In this document: positions 1 to 6,359 of the stretch, in pieces
Numbering within the stretch: position 1 is the first letter of the stretch
How the letters are laid out: every line of letters begins with the position of its first letter
IMG/VR virus record: IMGVR_UViG_3300048837_001147
Span: 1-39,767 of that record
Length of the DNA stretch: 39,767 nt
Source of the DNA: a virus
Reading direction: 5' to 3' (one strand)
Notes under the pieces: model-generated
Seen by the model: the letters and a program-made list of their open reading frames with translations, nothing else
Databases searched by the model: none
What the model was told of the DNA's origin: nothing
Made by a program: the position numbers and the translations under genes

Positions 1-127
1 TAGCCCAACGGAGACCCTCCGGCAAGAGGGTCTCCCTCACTCCCTTTCTTATTCAAGTATACATGAAAACACACTGGTTCACACGTCTAACCCGCTTCAT
101 CGGCGCGCCAATTGCCTACCTGCACGA
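1..127. repeat. Terminal direct repeat, copy 1 (circular-contig overlap)
   Basis: Bases 1-127 are identical to 39641-39767. The length equals the largest k-mer commonly used by de Bruijn assemblers, so the simplest reading is that the contig is circular and the overlap is an assembly artefact, not a phage terminal repeat. One copy should be removed; genes near the ends then join across the junction. Confidence 0.9.
10..35 (+). terminator. Hairpin terminator after the 35-aa membrane ORF
   Basis: GGAGACCCTC (10-19) pairs perfectly with GAGGGTCTCC (26-35) around a CGGCAA loop. The downstream tract is pyrimidine-rich (CTCACTCCCTTTCTT) and not a clean T-run, so termination may be partial, with readthrough into the HExxH gene. 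The same element is present at 39650-39675. Confidence 0.65.
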
Positions 128-452
128 AGGGCTGCATGTTTTCGCGGCGCGGATCTTTCGCGTTCCCTATCGCCGCGGCTTCGACTATGTGGATGTCACC
201 GTTCCGCCGAAACGTTGGCAAATGCTGGTCATTCTTCTGGCACCCGCAGCGGTGGGAGCGATATTCTTGGCCGCCTCATCGGTGGGTTGGTGGTGGAGCG
301 CTCAGGTTGTCGAGCTTTCGACCCGAGCGCATTTGGCTTGGTCATGTGCGGTTTGGGTGAGCTTTTGGTGGGTCGCTATGTGCTGGTACGATTTCCAAGC
401 GGCTGCCAGCATCCTGCGCTCTCGGACTTACCCGGAGATTCATCATGGATAA
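63..452 (+). CDS. Small membrane protein with HExxH zinc-protease motif
   Basis: The protein is 129 aa. Residues 21-25 read HEGLH, the zinc-binding and catalytic HExxH motif, within a hydrophobic helix. Further membrane segments lie at about 52-73 and 85-108. The pattern of HExxH in the first helix followed by a 'PPKRWQMLVILLAP' helix recalls the small zincin-like membrane peptidases of the DUF3267/M50 type, although a third zinc ligand is not obvious. It is the second gene after the 39458 promoter and its stop codon overlaps the start of the HTH gene (ATGGATAA). There is no clear Shine-Dalgarno sequence. A site-2-protease-like role in lysogeny signalling or in altering the host membrane is speculative. 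The motif is clear; the function is not. Confidence 0.7.
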   Translation: MKTHWFTRLTRFIGAPIAYLHEGLHVFAARIFRVPYRRGFDYVDVTVPPKRWQMLVILLAPAAVGAIFLAASSVGWWWSAQVVELSTRAHLAWSCAVWVSFWWVAMCWYDFQAAASILRSRTYPEIHHG

Positions 453-699
453 CTTTGTCTTGACTTCAGAAGCAGCCGAAGTCTTGGGCGTGTCTAGGCG
501 GCGCGTCCAGGCACTCATCACTAGCGGCCAACTGCCCGCCCAGAAGGTCGGGCGCGACTGGCTCATCGCCCGCGCCGACCTAGAGACATTCGCCCAGCAG
601 CCGCGGCCGGTGGGCTATCCCAAGGGGCGACCGCGCACCACTGAGGGCGAGGATGCGAGCCAGGACGACGCCGAGCGCGGCAAATGCGGTGCTGCTTAG
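445..699 (+). CDS. Excisionase-like HTH_17 DNA-binding protein
   Basis: The protein is 84 aa. Residues 5-50 match the MerR/excisionase-type winged helix (LTSEAAEVLGVSRRRVQALITSGQLPAQKVGRDWLI pattern): a helix-turn-helix, then a GxLPAxKxGRxWxI wing. A basic, low-complexity tail (GYPKGRPRT) follows. It overlaps the HExxH gene by 8 nt and converges on the serine integrase gene, with only the CRISPR-repeat-like unit and a terminator between. This position suggests a recombination directionality factor or a regulator of integration. RDFs of large serine integrases are not a conserved family, so this is inference; the DNA-binding fold is well supported. Confidence 0.8.
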   Translation: MDNFVLTSEAAEVLGVSRRRVQALITSGQLPAQKVGRDWLIARADLETFAQQPRPVGYPKGRPRTTEGEDASQDDAERGKCGAA

Positions 700-711
700 G
701 ACCTCATGCTT

Positions 712-740
712 TTGACAAGATCCAACGAACACACCAAAAC
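712..740 (+). promoter_or_regulatory. Possible promoter facing the CRISPR-repeat-like unit
   Basis: A perfect TTGACA (712-717) is followed, after 17 nt, by CAAAAC (735-740), a poor -10 box with 3 of 6 matches. If used, transcription would start near 747, almost exactly at the 5' end of the repeat-like unit. The weak -10 keeps confidence low. Confidence 0.3.
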
Positions 741-745
741 TGGTG

Positions 746-773
746 GTCGCGCTCCTGGCGCGTGGATTGAAAT
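746..773 (+). ncRNA. Solitary CRISPR-repeat-like unit (type I-C-like)
   Basis: This 28-nt unit begins GTCGC, ends CGTGGATTGAAAT and contains a short palindrome (CGCGC...GCGCG) with a TCCTG loop. Type I-C CRISPR repeats are about 32 nt, begin GTCGC, end GCGTGGATTGAAAY and form the same kind of hairpin; this unit looks like one with a loop shortened by about 4 nt. I see no second copy and no cas gene in the window, so it is not an array. Single repeat units in phage genomes are known to act as RNA anti-CRISPRs that mimic crRNA. Alternatives are a serine-integrase attP site lying by chance in this gap, or a relic of recombination with a host array. Whether it is transcribed is unknown. Confidence 0.55.
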
Positions 774-793
774 GATCATCCTAAGTATGTAGC

Positions 794-822
794 AAAACTC
801 CCGGCCAACTTACAGCCGGGAG
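794..822 (-). terminator. Rho-independent terminator of the integrase gene
   Basis: CTCCCGGC (798-805) pairs perfectly with GCCGGGAG (815-822) across a 9-nt loop. On the minus strand the stem is followed by TTTT (plus-strand AAAA, 794-797). It lies 8 nt beyond the integrase stop. On the plus strand the same hairpin could form the 3' end of an RNA from the repeat-like unit, but no U-run follows it there. Confidence 0.75.
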
Positions 823-829
823 TCTGACG

Positions 830-2485
830 CTATTTCCGCCGCACCACCCGCTTTTTGCGCTCGAGCTGGGCCGTGACGATGAGGCTGAAACTACGTCTAT
901 GAGCAAGTGCCCCCACAGAGGCCGGGGATATAAGCGTTATTTCCTCCGGGGGGCCAGACGCGGGCGGGAACCAATACTCGATCATGGTCGTCACTCGGTC
1001 GCCGACGCGCTCGACCACGATCCGCCGGACTAAGCCGCGCAGCGCATGGCGCACCTCCTCCAGATCGCCATCGGCCAGGATCGAGCGCAGGCGCGCCGCC
1101 ACCGCGCCGATCTCCGCCCCGCTCATCGGTTGTAAGGTCGCGGCGGCCTCCGCATCCAGACGCGCCAGATCGGATAAGAGCTGCCCTTCATCGGCCTCCA
1201 GCTCGGCCAGCTTGGCCAAGAGCGCCCGGCTGCGCCCATCCTCGGCCAGAGTCTCGGTGATGTTGGCTATACGACGCCTGACCCCGGCTAGGGTCGCCCG
1301 CAGGCCCAGGGCCTGCTGCGTCAGCTCCCCTTGTCGCTCGACCTCAGTCTCCAGGGCGATGGTCTGCTGGAGCGCCAGGTTGTCCGGCTCGAGCACACTG
1401 GCGGCCAGGGTGCGCAGAAGCATCGCCTCGAGCCACAACTTCGGCAGCGCCTCAGCGTCGCAGTCCCGCCGCCGCCGCTGGCCGCTGCACACATAACGCT
1501 CATAGCGGTAGACGTAGCCATCCGGGCGCGTCGCCCGCTCGGTCGAGCCGGAGAGCGGCGCGCCGCAGCGGGCGCAGTAGAGCAGCCCGGAGAGAATGTA
1601 TGGACTGGCCGCCCGGCGCGGGTGCTGGGGGTTATCCCCGGCCAAGTGGCGCCGTCCGGCCCGCGCCGCCAGGATCGCCTGGGCCTGATCCCAGACCTCG
1701 GGACTCACCACCGGCTCGCAGTAATCCTCGATCACCAGGTCGCCGTACTCCAGCACCCCCTTGTAGAGCGGATTGCGAAAGAAGGTGGCGAAGGAGTTGA
1801 CCGAATTGTAGAGCCGGGTGGTGCGCAGAATTTCGGCCAGCGGCGCTCCGGCCAAGAGCAGCTCGAACGCCTGGCGCACCTGCTCGGTCAGCGCCGGATC
1901 GGGCGCCCAGCGGTTGACGATCCGGGGCCGTCCGTCTCGGTGGGTGCTGATTTCGACCGGCTCGCGGCGGAAGCCCCGCGGCGGCGTGCCGGGCAGTGCG
2001 CCGTAGCGCTCCACCAGCACCCGCAGGCCGCTCTTGATGTCCGCAGATAGATCGACCAGGAACTGCTCGTTTTTCCAGTCCAAGAGCGCCTCGTAGACCC
2101 GCCCCATCGAGCCTTCGGGTACGTCGTCGTTGAGCGAGTGGAAGAGATAACCGCGCCGCCGAATGTCGGCCCTGAAAAACTGGCTGTCGTCAATTTCCCT
2201 GGCGAAGCGCTGATAATTCCAGACGACCAGGCCCACCTCGGGGGCGTCGCCCGAGCGAAAGTAGTGCATCATCGCCTGGAACTGGACGCGGGCCACGACC
2301 GATGAGCCGGGCCGCGCTTCGTCCTTGAAGACGCGCCCGGCCACCAGGCCGCTTTCAGCGCACCAGCGGCGGAACTCCCCTTCTTGGCGCGGCACGGATA
2401 ACTCTTGTTTGTCGCCGCCCGAGTCGCGCAGATAGGCCGCCACCAGCGCGCCGGGGGGAAATGGATTGCGCGCGTTACGCGTCAT
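830..2485 (-). CDS. Large serine recombinase (phage integrase)
   Basis: The protein is 551 aa, the usual length of large serine integrases. The N-terminal resolvase domain (about 14-150) contains YLRDSGGDKQELSVPRQ, with the likely nucleophile Ser22. The recombinase domain starts near GTPPRGFRRE (about 165-270). A zinc ribbon follows, from the GLLYCARCGAPL stretch to a second pair of cysteines in YVCSGQ and RDCDAE. Then come a long coiled coil (about 360-440) and a C-terminal domain. Such enzymes integrate phage DNA by attP x attB recombination and need a directionality factor for excision. It is the last gene of a minus-strand group and overlaps the upstream membrane-protein gene by 11 nt. 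attP is usually next to the gene, so the 700-829 gap is the first place to look. Confidence 0.95.
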   Translation of the reverse strand: MTRNARNPFPPGALVAAYLRDSGGDKQELSVPRQEGEFRRWCAESGLVAGRVFKDEARPGSSVVARVQFQAMMHYFRSGDAPEVGLVVWNYQRFAREIDDSQFFRADIRRRGYLFHSLNDDVPEGSMGRVYEALLDWKNEQFLVDLSADIKSGLRVLVERYGALPGTPPRGFRREPVEISTHRDGRPRIVNRWAPDPALTEQVRQAFELLLAGAPLAEILRTTRLYNSVNSFATFFRNPLYKGVLEYGDLVIEDYCEPVVSPEVWDQAQAILAARAGRRHLAGDNPQHPRRAASPYILSGLLYCARCGAPLSGSTERATRPDGYVYRYERYVCSGQRRRRDCDAEALPKLWLEAMLLRTLAASVLEPDNLALQQTIALETEVERQGELTQQALGLRATLAGVRRRIANITETLAEDGRSRALLAKLAELEADEGQLLSDLARLDAEAAATLQPMSGAEIGAVAARLRSILADGDLEEVRHALRGLVRRIVVERVGDRVTTMIEYWFPPASGPPEEITLISPASVGALAHRRSFSLIVTAQLERKKRVVRRK

Positions 2486-2741
2486 AGAGGTCTCTCCGAG
2501 CGGGCAGCACGATGTCCGTTAGCCCCAACAGTGCGCTGGCCGCTAGCCCCCAGCCGAAGGCCGAGAGCATCGAGGTCGGATGCAGCGGCAGCCACCCGAG
2601 CGCCAGGAGCGAGAGCAGCCCGGCTCGCAGGCCGAAGACTATCGGCGCAGGCAGCGGCGGGAGCAGCCGCCCTACTCGGCGGCGCAGCAGAAACACGATC
2701 AGCCAACGGCGTTCTTCTGGGGTCATTGTCTCAATATTCAT
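2475..2741 (-). CDS. Small membrane protein upstream of the integrase
   Basis: The protein is 88 aa starting at ATG 2741; a second ATG three codons upstream (2750) is also possible. A short polar N-terminus (MNIETMTPEERR) is followed by hydrophobic segments at about 12-20, 32-53 and 59-75. No family is recognised. Its 3' end overlaps the integrase start by 11 nt, which suggests translational coupling, and a terminator of the preceding operon lies just upstream. It may be a lysogenic-conversion or superinfection-exclusion factor, but nothing in the sequence proves this. Confidence 0.6.
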   Translation of the reverse strand: MNIETMTPEERRWLIVFLLRRRVGRLLPPLPAPIVFGLRAGLLSLLALGWLPLHPTSMLSAFGWGLAASALLGLTDIVLPARRDLYDA

Positions 2742-2768
2742 AGCTCGCATGTTCTACCGCATCCCGAG

Positions 2769-2800
2769 AAAAAACGCCGGTGCTGCCAAGCCTCCCGGCG
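2769..2800 (-). terminator. Rho-independent terminator of the zinc-ribbon gene
   Basis: On the minus strand CGCCGG (2800-2795) pairs with CCGGCG (2780-2775) and is followed by TTTTTT (plus-strand A-run 2769-2774). It lies 26 nt past the stop of the 231-aa gene and separates that operon from the integrase pair. Confidence 0.75.
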
Positions 2801-2825
2801 TCCATAGCCTAAGCCAACCGTTATT

Positions 2826-3521
2826 TTAACTCGCCGCCAATCTCTTTTCAGGGAGTTCGCCGCCCAGCCCCACAATCTTGCGCCGAATGGCTTCCAAGTC
2901 TCCCTGCTGGGTGCGATCATCATATTCATCATGCGTAAGGAAATAATACGCCTCATAGTATTGATCTAGGGCTTTCTTCTTCTGGCCTTTTAGCTCCGCC
3001 TTCTGGGCCGTGTCCATGTAGATCAACAATTGAACATCGTGCATCCGCTTACTGGCGTCGGCCTCCAAACGGCGCAGAGCGGTAGGGTCTTCCGTCTTTT
3101 TGGCGAACTCCCGCACGCGCAGAATGAACTTCGAAAAAGGGCTGATCTTGCCCGTCGTGGTTGTCGCCAGGGTGGACTTTTCCCCGACCAGTCTGTACTC
3201 ATCCGCCATCATCTGGTAAATGATTCCGTCGCGCTCTTGGCGCAGCTTCTGGATAAATTCGGAGGGTAAGTGATTGAGCGGGAGAGGTATGCCCTTCTGC
3301 TCATAGGGGAGCAGCGCCACCGCCTGCTCGATGATGAAGTCGTAGCGGGAAAGCTGGGTATCTGCCTTCTTGGATTTGGTGATGATGTCCATCGAATCCG
3401 AGATTAGCCGCACCCTTTGCTGTACGTCCATCGCGATCACGGGGTGACATCGGTTGCAGACCCCTAGCTGGGTCAGGCCCATGAACATGCCCGACCTTCC
3501 GCACCACTGACAACTCGCCAT
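2826..3521 (-). CDS. Zinc-ribbon protein of unknown function
   Basis: The protein is 231 aa. The first 26 residues form a treble-clef or ribbon-like zinc site (CQWCGRSG ... GVCNRCH). The rest is predominantly helical and charged, with a TPR-like end (KGQKKKALDQYYEAYYFL). The start is supported by AAGGAGA six bases upstream. It stands apart in the lysogeny region, followed by its own terminator. The coding style is less G+C-rich than in the structural genes, which fits an accessory (moron) gene. I do not recognise the family; a role in host-state sensing or defence would be a guess. Confidence 0.75.
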   Translation of the reverse strand: MASCQWCGRSGMFMGLTQLGVCNRCHPVIAMDVQQRVRLISDSMDIITKSKKADTQLSRYDFIIEQAVALLPYEQKGIPLPLNHLPSEFIQKLRQERDGIIYQMMADEYRLVGEKSTLATTTTGKISPFSKFILRVREFAKKTEDPTALRRLEADASKRMHDVQLLIYMDTAQKAELKGQKKKALDQYYEAYYFLTHDEYDDRTQQGDLEAIRRKIVGLGGELPEKRLAAS

Positions 3522-3583
3522 AACACTCTCCTTCGCTGGTTAGGTTTCTTCCGCTGGACGGCCCTCTTCAGGGGGTAGCTCCG

Positions 3584-3991
3584 TCAATAGGTGATGATGC
3601 CGACCGCCTCGAGAGGCAAGTTCGTAAAGTGCTTCACGTTTTTCGTAACAATGTCTATGCCATAATACTCGGCGGTCGCCGCGATTAAGAGGTCAGGCAC
3701 GCCTGCCGCCGGGATCAAGTGCTTTAGCGCCCCGGCGCGCCGGGCTATGGTTACATTGAGATGATAGCGGCGGAATTTCGCCAGCAGAATTTTGTGCTGC
3801 TTTGCATCGCGATTATTCTTGACCCCAGCCCACAGCTCAAAATCGGTGAGGATCGAAATGCCTGCTCCGCTTGGCCCGCGCACCACCTCATCCACCAACT
3901 GCTTTACCGCCTGGTCGCCTCGGTAGTAACTAATTAACACGCAGCTATCGAACAGGTAGGTTTTCGTCGGGTCCAAAGAAGTCGGGGCCAT
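3584..3991 (-). CDS. vapC: PIN-domain toxin (VapC-type ribonuclease)
   Basis: The protein is 135 aa from ATG 3991. The start is chosen because AAGGA lies five bases upstream and the PIN fold begins directly after (TYLFDSCVLISYYRG). The acidic residues expected of PIN nucleases are present: Asp in LFDSCVLI, Glu in TDFELWAG, Asp in GVPDLLIAATA, and the C-terminal TKNVKHF motif. VapC enzymes cleave tRNA or rRNA and are neutralised by a cognate antitoxin. The upstream gene overlaps by 47 nt and is the probable antitoxin. In a prophage such a pair commonly stabilises the element or blocks other phages. Confidence 0.88.
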   Translation of the reverse strand: MAPTSLDPTKTYLFDSCVLISYYRGDQAVKQLVDEVVRGPSGAGISILTDFELWAGVKNNRDAKQHKILLAKFRRYHLNVTIARRAGALKHLIPAAGVPDLLIAATAEYYGIDIVTKNVKHFTNLPLEAVGIITY

Positions 3992-4367
3992 ACAGTTCCT
4001 TGAGACGTTCATCCCAGCCAGAGCGAAGATTGTCCAGCCAATCATCGTCAATGTCGTCGCGCTCGGCCCAGGAGCCGAACAGCGCGGCGGCGGCTTCGGC
4101 CAGTTCCTCATCGGTCATGGCGACAATTTCAGGATCGTCTTCGTACAACACACGGGGAATGATAACCATCGCAACCTCAGGTTTGCCAGAAGCAAAAACC
4201 GTAGTCCGGATAGCAATTTTATCATCCTCCTGTGTCGTTACCGAGAACGCCGTGCGGCTTGTGCTGGCAGAAACCACATCTTTGATAGGGAAGGCTGTGA
4301 TAGTTCCCACCATCCAAGCATAATCGCTGGCTGATGAATTGATCGTCACCCCACTGGTTGCGGCCAT
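3945..4367 (-). CDS. Probable antitoxin of the PIN toxin, with an extra N-terminal region
   Basis: The protein is 140 aa. The C-terminal part (from about residue 82, 'AMTDEELAEAAAALFGSW' to 'GWDERLKELYG') resembles small acidic antitoxins encoded directly upstream of PIN toxins. The first 80 residues are beta-rich and not typical of VapB; they may be an added sensory domain or a fused small protein. An internal ATG before TDEEL could give a 57-aa antitoxin-only form. It overlaps the toxin by 47 nt and the DUF3467 gene by 22 nt, so the three genes form one operon. AGGTGGTGAT lies just upstream of the start. Confidence 0.65.
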   Translation of the reverse strand: MAATSGVTINSSASDYAWMVGTITAFPIKDVVSASTSRTAFSVTTQEDDKIAIRTTVFASGKPEVAMVIIPRVLYEDDPEIVAMTDEELAEAAAALFGSWAERDDIDDDWLDNLRSGWDERLKELYGPDFFGPDENLPVR

Positions 4368-4723
4368 ATCACCACCTGATCGTCTGGGCTGGGCGGCCTT
4401 TGCAACGGTAGTACAACCCCGTTATCCATCTCATAACTAACCACCGTGTTGGCTATGGCGCTGGCAAGTCCTTTCGCTATGGCCTGTGGGCAGATCACTC
4501 GCTGAACGAATTTCGCTGCCAGGGGCGGACTTTTTTGCGTATCTGGAGCCAGGTAGTAGAAGTCTAGAAACAACTCAGAATTGGTTAAAGAAACCTGGAC
4601 ATAATTGGCATAAAAGTCGGGACGTTGCTCATCCCGGTTACTTGAATTGATTAGGTCTTGAATCCTGACATCTATCTCGGAAGATGTCTGCTGCCTATTG
4701 GGCTGCTGCTTCTTCTGGGTCAT
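4346..4723 (-). CDS. DUF3467-like protein
   Basis: The protein is 125 aa from ATG 4723, preferred over ATG 4732 because AGGAG is eight bases upstream of the former but only three from the latter. After a polar N-terminus, the segment 'DFYANYVQVSLTNSELFLDFYYL' and the later 'VQRVICPQAIAKGLASAIANTVVSYE' match the layout of DUF3467 (NxxxV...S..EF.LDF...R.I..P..AK.L...L...I..YE). The family is small, soluble and of unknown function. As first gene of the toxin-antitoxin operon it may help regulate it. Confidence 0.65.
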   Translation of the reverse strand: MTQKKQQPNRQQTSSEIDVRIQDLINSSNRDEQRPDFYANYVQVSLTNSELFLDFYYLAPDTQKSPPLAAKFVQRVICPQAIAKGLASAIANTVVSYEMDNGVVLPLQRPPSPDDQVVIWPQPVG

Positions 4724-4858
4724 GTCATACACTCCTATTGCAAATCAATCCTGGATTGTCAGCGGTATGGATTGGGTTTGGCCGCCGGCAGTGATCGTCA
4801 AAGTTGCCTGGCCAGGGGTGATGTTGGCTTGCAGTTCCCTTTCTCCTCGGTTGCCCCC

Positions 4859-5260
4859 CTACCCTTCCGCCGGACGTCCGCGGCGGCGCTTGGCGGCGGC
4901 CTGCTCTTGCTGCTCCCGCTCGCGCTGGGCGCGCTGGTCGCGCAGCACTTGGAGCATGGCGATGGCCGCCTCTTGGTCGTCTGGGTGGGCCGTGTCGAAC
5001 AGCCACTGCACCAGGTCGCGCTTCTCGCTCTTCTCTGGCTCTAGTTCAAGCAAACCCGCGGCGCGATAAACCACTTCGACCGGGTAATCATAGGCTCTGG
5101 CAATGGCGATACACGCGTCCAGCCCTGGATTCCGCGCCCCGGTCACCAAACGGGACACAGTCGAGGTTTTAAGCCCACTCTTGCGCGCTAAGTCGGCTTG
5201 TACCCACCCTCGCTTGTCGTTCTCTGCGTTGAGCCAATCGCCAAAAAGTATTGCTGCCAT
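4859..5260 (-). CDS. Cro/CI-type HTH repressor
   Basis: The protein is 133 aa from ATG 5260; an ATG at 5275 would add five hydrophobic residues (MICLL). An XRE-type helix-turn-helix spans about 10-65 (WVQADLARKSGLKTSTVSRLVTGARNP). A charged helical tail (REREQQEQAAAKRRRGRPAEG) probably supports oligomerisation. The N-terminus before the HTH (ILFGDWLNAENDKRGW) is typical of phage and host repressors of this kind. It faces away from the early operon across a region with operator-like repeats, as expected of the lysogeny repressor. There is no Shine-Dalgarno sequence before 5260, and a TATGAT box (5276-5271, minus) would start transcription only a few bases upstream, so the mRNA may be leaderless, as for lambda cI from PRM. 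Confidence 0.88.
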   Translation of the reverse strand: MAAILFGDWLNAENDKRGWVQADLARKSGLKTSTVSRLVTGARNPGLDACIAIARAYDYPVEVVYRAAGLLELEPEKSEKRDLVQWLFDTAHPDDQEAAIAMLQVLRDQRAQREREQQEQAAAKRRRGRPAEG

Positions 5261-5287
5261 GAGTAAGCAAATCATAGCACCTCGGCA

Positions 5288-5373
5288 ACTACCTATGGGC
5301 AGTATGCTATTGACAATAGGCTGTATTGATGCTATACTACCTTCAGGCAGTAAGTTTACTACCTATAGTCACC
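5288..5373. promoter_or_regulatory. Operator region: three ACTACCT-type sites
   Basis: Two 17-bp sites share ACTACCT-N3-GGCAGTA: ACTACCTATGGGCAGTA (5288-5304) and ACTACCTTCAGGCAGTA (5336-5352). Each is an imperfect dyad (ACTACC versus GGCAGT). A third, partial copy starts ACTACCTATAGTC at 5358. They flank or overlap the early promoter, the second covering part of its -10 box. A separate palindrome, CTATTGACAATAG (5307-5319), overlaps the -35 box. They are the likely binding sites of the repressor and perhaps of the RHH protein. Confidence 0.65.
5310..5338 (+). promoter_or_regulatory. Early rightward promoter
   Basis: TTGACA (5310-5315), a 17-nt spacer and TATACT (5333-5338) make a strong sigma70 promoter. 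Transcription would start near 5345 and drive the early operon beginning with the RHH gene at 5384. It lies amid the operator sites. Confidence 0.85.
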
Positions 5374-5383
5374 AGGAGGTTAC

Positions 5384-5590
5384 ATGACCGACAACCCTAA
5401 CCGAGTACTCAATATGACCTACAGTGTCAGGCTTGAGCATATCGCTCAGGTGAGTGACCTCGCCGAGCGGTTGAACACCTCAAAGAGTGAGATCGTTCGT
5501 AAGGCCATCGAAGCTTACTACCTACGACAAGAGGAAGCTTCCGACACCAGCCCCGAATCCACCCCCGCCCCGACCCCGGAGGAAGCATGA
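5384..5590 (+). CDS. Ribbon-helix-helix (CopG/MetJ-like) regulator
   Basis: The protein is 68 aa. The strand 'MTYSVRLEHIAQ' followed by two helices ('VSDLAERLNTSKSEIVRKAIEAYYLRQE') is the RHH fold. The proline-rich acidic tail is probably disordered. A strong AGGAGG precedes the start. As first gene after the early promoter it is placed like a Cro-type early regulator and may bind the repeats at 5288-5373. Its stop overlaps the next start. Confidence 0.85.
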   Translation: MTDNPNRVLNMTYSVRLEHIAQVSDLAERLNTSKSEIVRKAIEAYYLRQEEASDTSPESTPAPTPEEA

Positions 5591-5835
5591 GCCAAAAAAC
5601 CATCTTCGTCCCACGTCCGCCAAGCCCGATTCAGGATAACGCAATCGAGGATCTTCTCTGCGCCATCATCGACGGCGACCCCGACGGCAATTACGACAGC
5701 CCCACCCGCGTCCCGGGTGGCTGGGAGATCAACCAACTGACCGATCCTGGCAAATACGACATGATCGCCCCCGCTCTCGGCACCGTCAAGGAAATGATGA
5801 GCGTTATCAGCCAAATCAAGAACAAGCGCGCTTAA
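5587..5835 (+). CDS. Hypothetical early protein
   Basis: The protein is 82 aa, starting in an ATGA overlap with the RHH gene. It is acidic in the centre (AIEDLLCAIIDGDPDGNYD) with a basic end, and no motif is recognised. Translational coupling with the RHH gene supports its reality. Confidence 0.7.
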   Translation: MSQKTIFVPRPPSPIQDNAIEDLLCAIIDGDPDGNYDSPTRVPGGWEINQLTDPGKYDMIAPALGTVKEMMSVISQIKNKRA

Positions 5836-5841
5836 CGCAAA

Positions 5842-5872
5842 CCCGCCGCGACTGCGGACACAGCGCGGCGGG
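5842..5872 (+). terminator. GC-rich hairpin between early genes
   Basis: CCCGCCGCG (5842-5850) pairs perfectly with CGCGGCGGG (5864-5872) over a 13-nt loop. Only scattered T residues follow, so it may attenuate or protect mRNA rather than terminate. It lies in the 64-nt gap before the 5900 gene. Confidence 0.5.
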
Positions 5873-5899
5873 CTGGTTCTCCCACACAAGGAGTACTCG

Positions 5900-6232
5900 A
5901 TGTCTGATTATACCCCACAAATTCTCGGTTTCACCTCCCCGCCCGAAGTTGTCGAGCGCAAACCCAAGACCGGCACGGGCCGGCGCGGCCCTGGGCGCTT
6001 CTACCTCCACGGCGGCGAGCGCTCGATCTTCGTCCGCCGCGTCATCGCCAGCATCCCCGCGGGTCAGGCCGTCGTCCTCCAGTTCGACAGCCTCGATGAC
6101 CTGGAACTCTTCCGCCTGATGTTCCACAACGTCGATCGCGGGCGCACGGCGCACTACCTGCCGATGGCCACCAAGCGGCTCGAAGGCCTGCGCCTCAAGG
6201 TCTGGCGCCGCGAAGAGGTGTGCGATGACTGA
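5900..6232 (+). CDS. Hypothetical early protein
   Basis: The protein is 110 aa. It begins after AAGGAG with good spacing. The N-terminus is basic and Gly/Arg-rich (KPKTGTGRRGPGRFYLHGG), and the C-terminal half is alpha/beta (VVLQFDSLDDLELFRLMFHN). No family is recognised. It is the first of a run of short coupled genes leading to recT. Confidence 0.7.
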   Translation: MSDYTPQILGFTSPPEVVERKPKTGTGRRGPGRFYLHGGERSIFVRRVIASIPAGQAVVLQFDSLDDLELFRLMFHNVDRGRTAHYLPMATKRLEGLRLKVWRREEVCDD

Positions 6233-6359
6233 TCCCGCCTCCTGGTTTCTCCAGCAGGACTTCGCCGCGGCGGTGTACATCCTCGTCTTTGGCGTCGCCA
6301 TGCTCGTCGGCGTTGTCTTCTTCGACTGGCTCCTCACCAAGATCGGAGGTCGCCGATGA
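6225..6359 (+). CDS. Single-pass membrane peptide
   Basis: The protein is 44 aa, too short for usual gene callers. One hydrophobic helix (AAAVYILVFGVAMLVGVVFF) ends with DWLLTKIGGRR. It overlaps the genes on both sides (start at 6225 inside the previous ORF, stop sharing ATGA with 6356), which supports it as a coupled real gene. Function unknown. Confidence 0.6.
   Translation: MTDPASWFLQQDFAAAVYILVFGVAMLVGVVFFDWLLTKIGGRR

Noticed and set aside
746-773. CRISPR array
   Set aside because: Only one repeat-like unit is present, with no second copy at spacer distance and no cas gene, so it is reported as a solitary unit.
4744-4858. Amber-readthrough extension or CTG-started peptide after the repressor gene (minus strand)
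   Set aside because: The frame continues past the UAG for about 36 codons with a protein-like segment (ANITPGQATLTITAGG), but there is no normal start codon and no readthrough signal; left unannotated.
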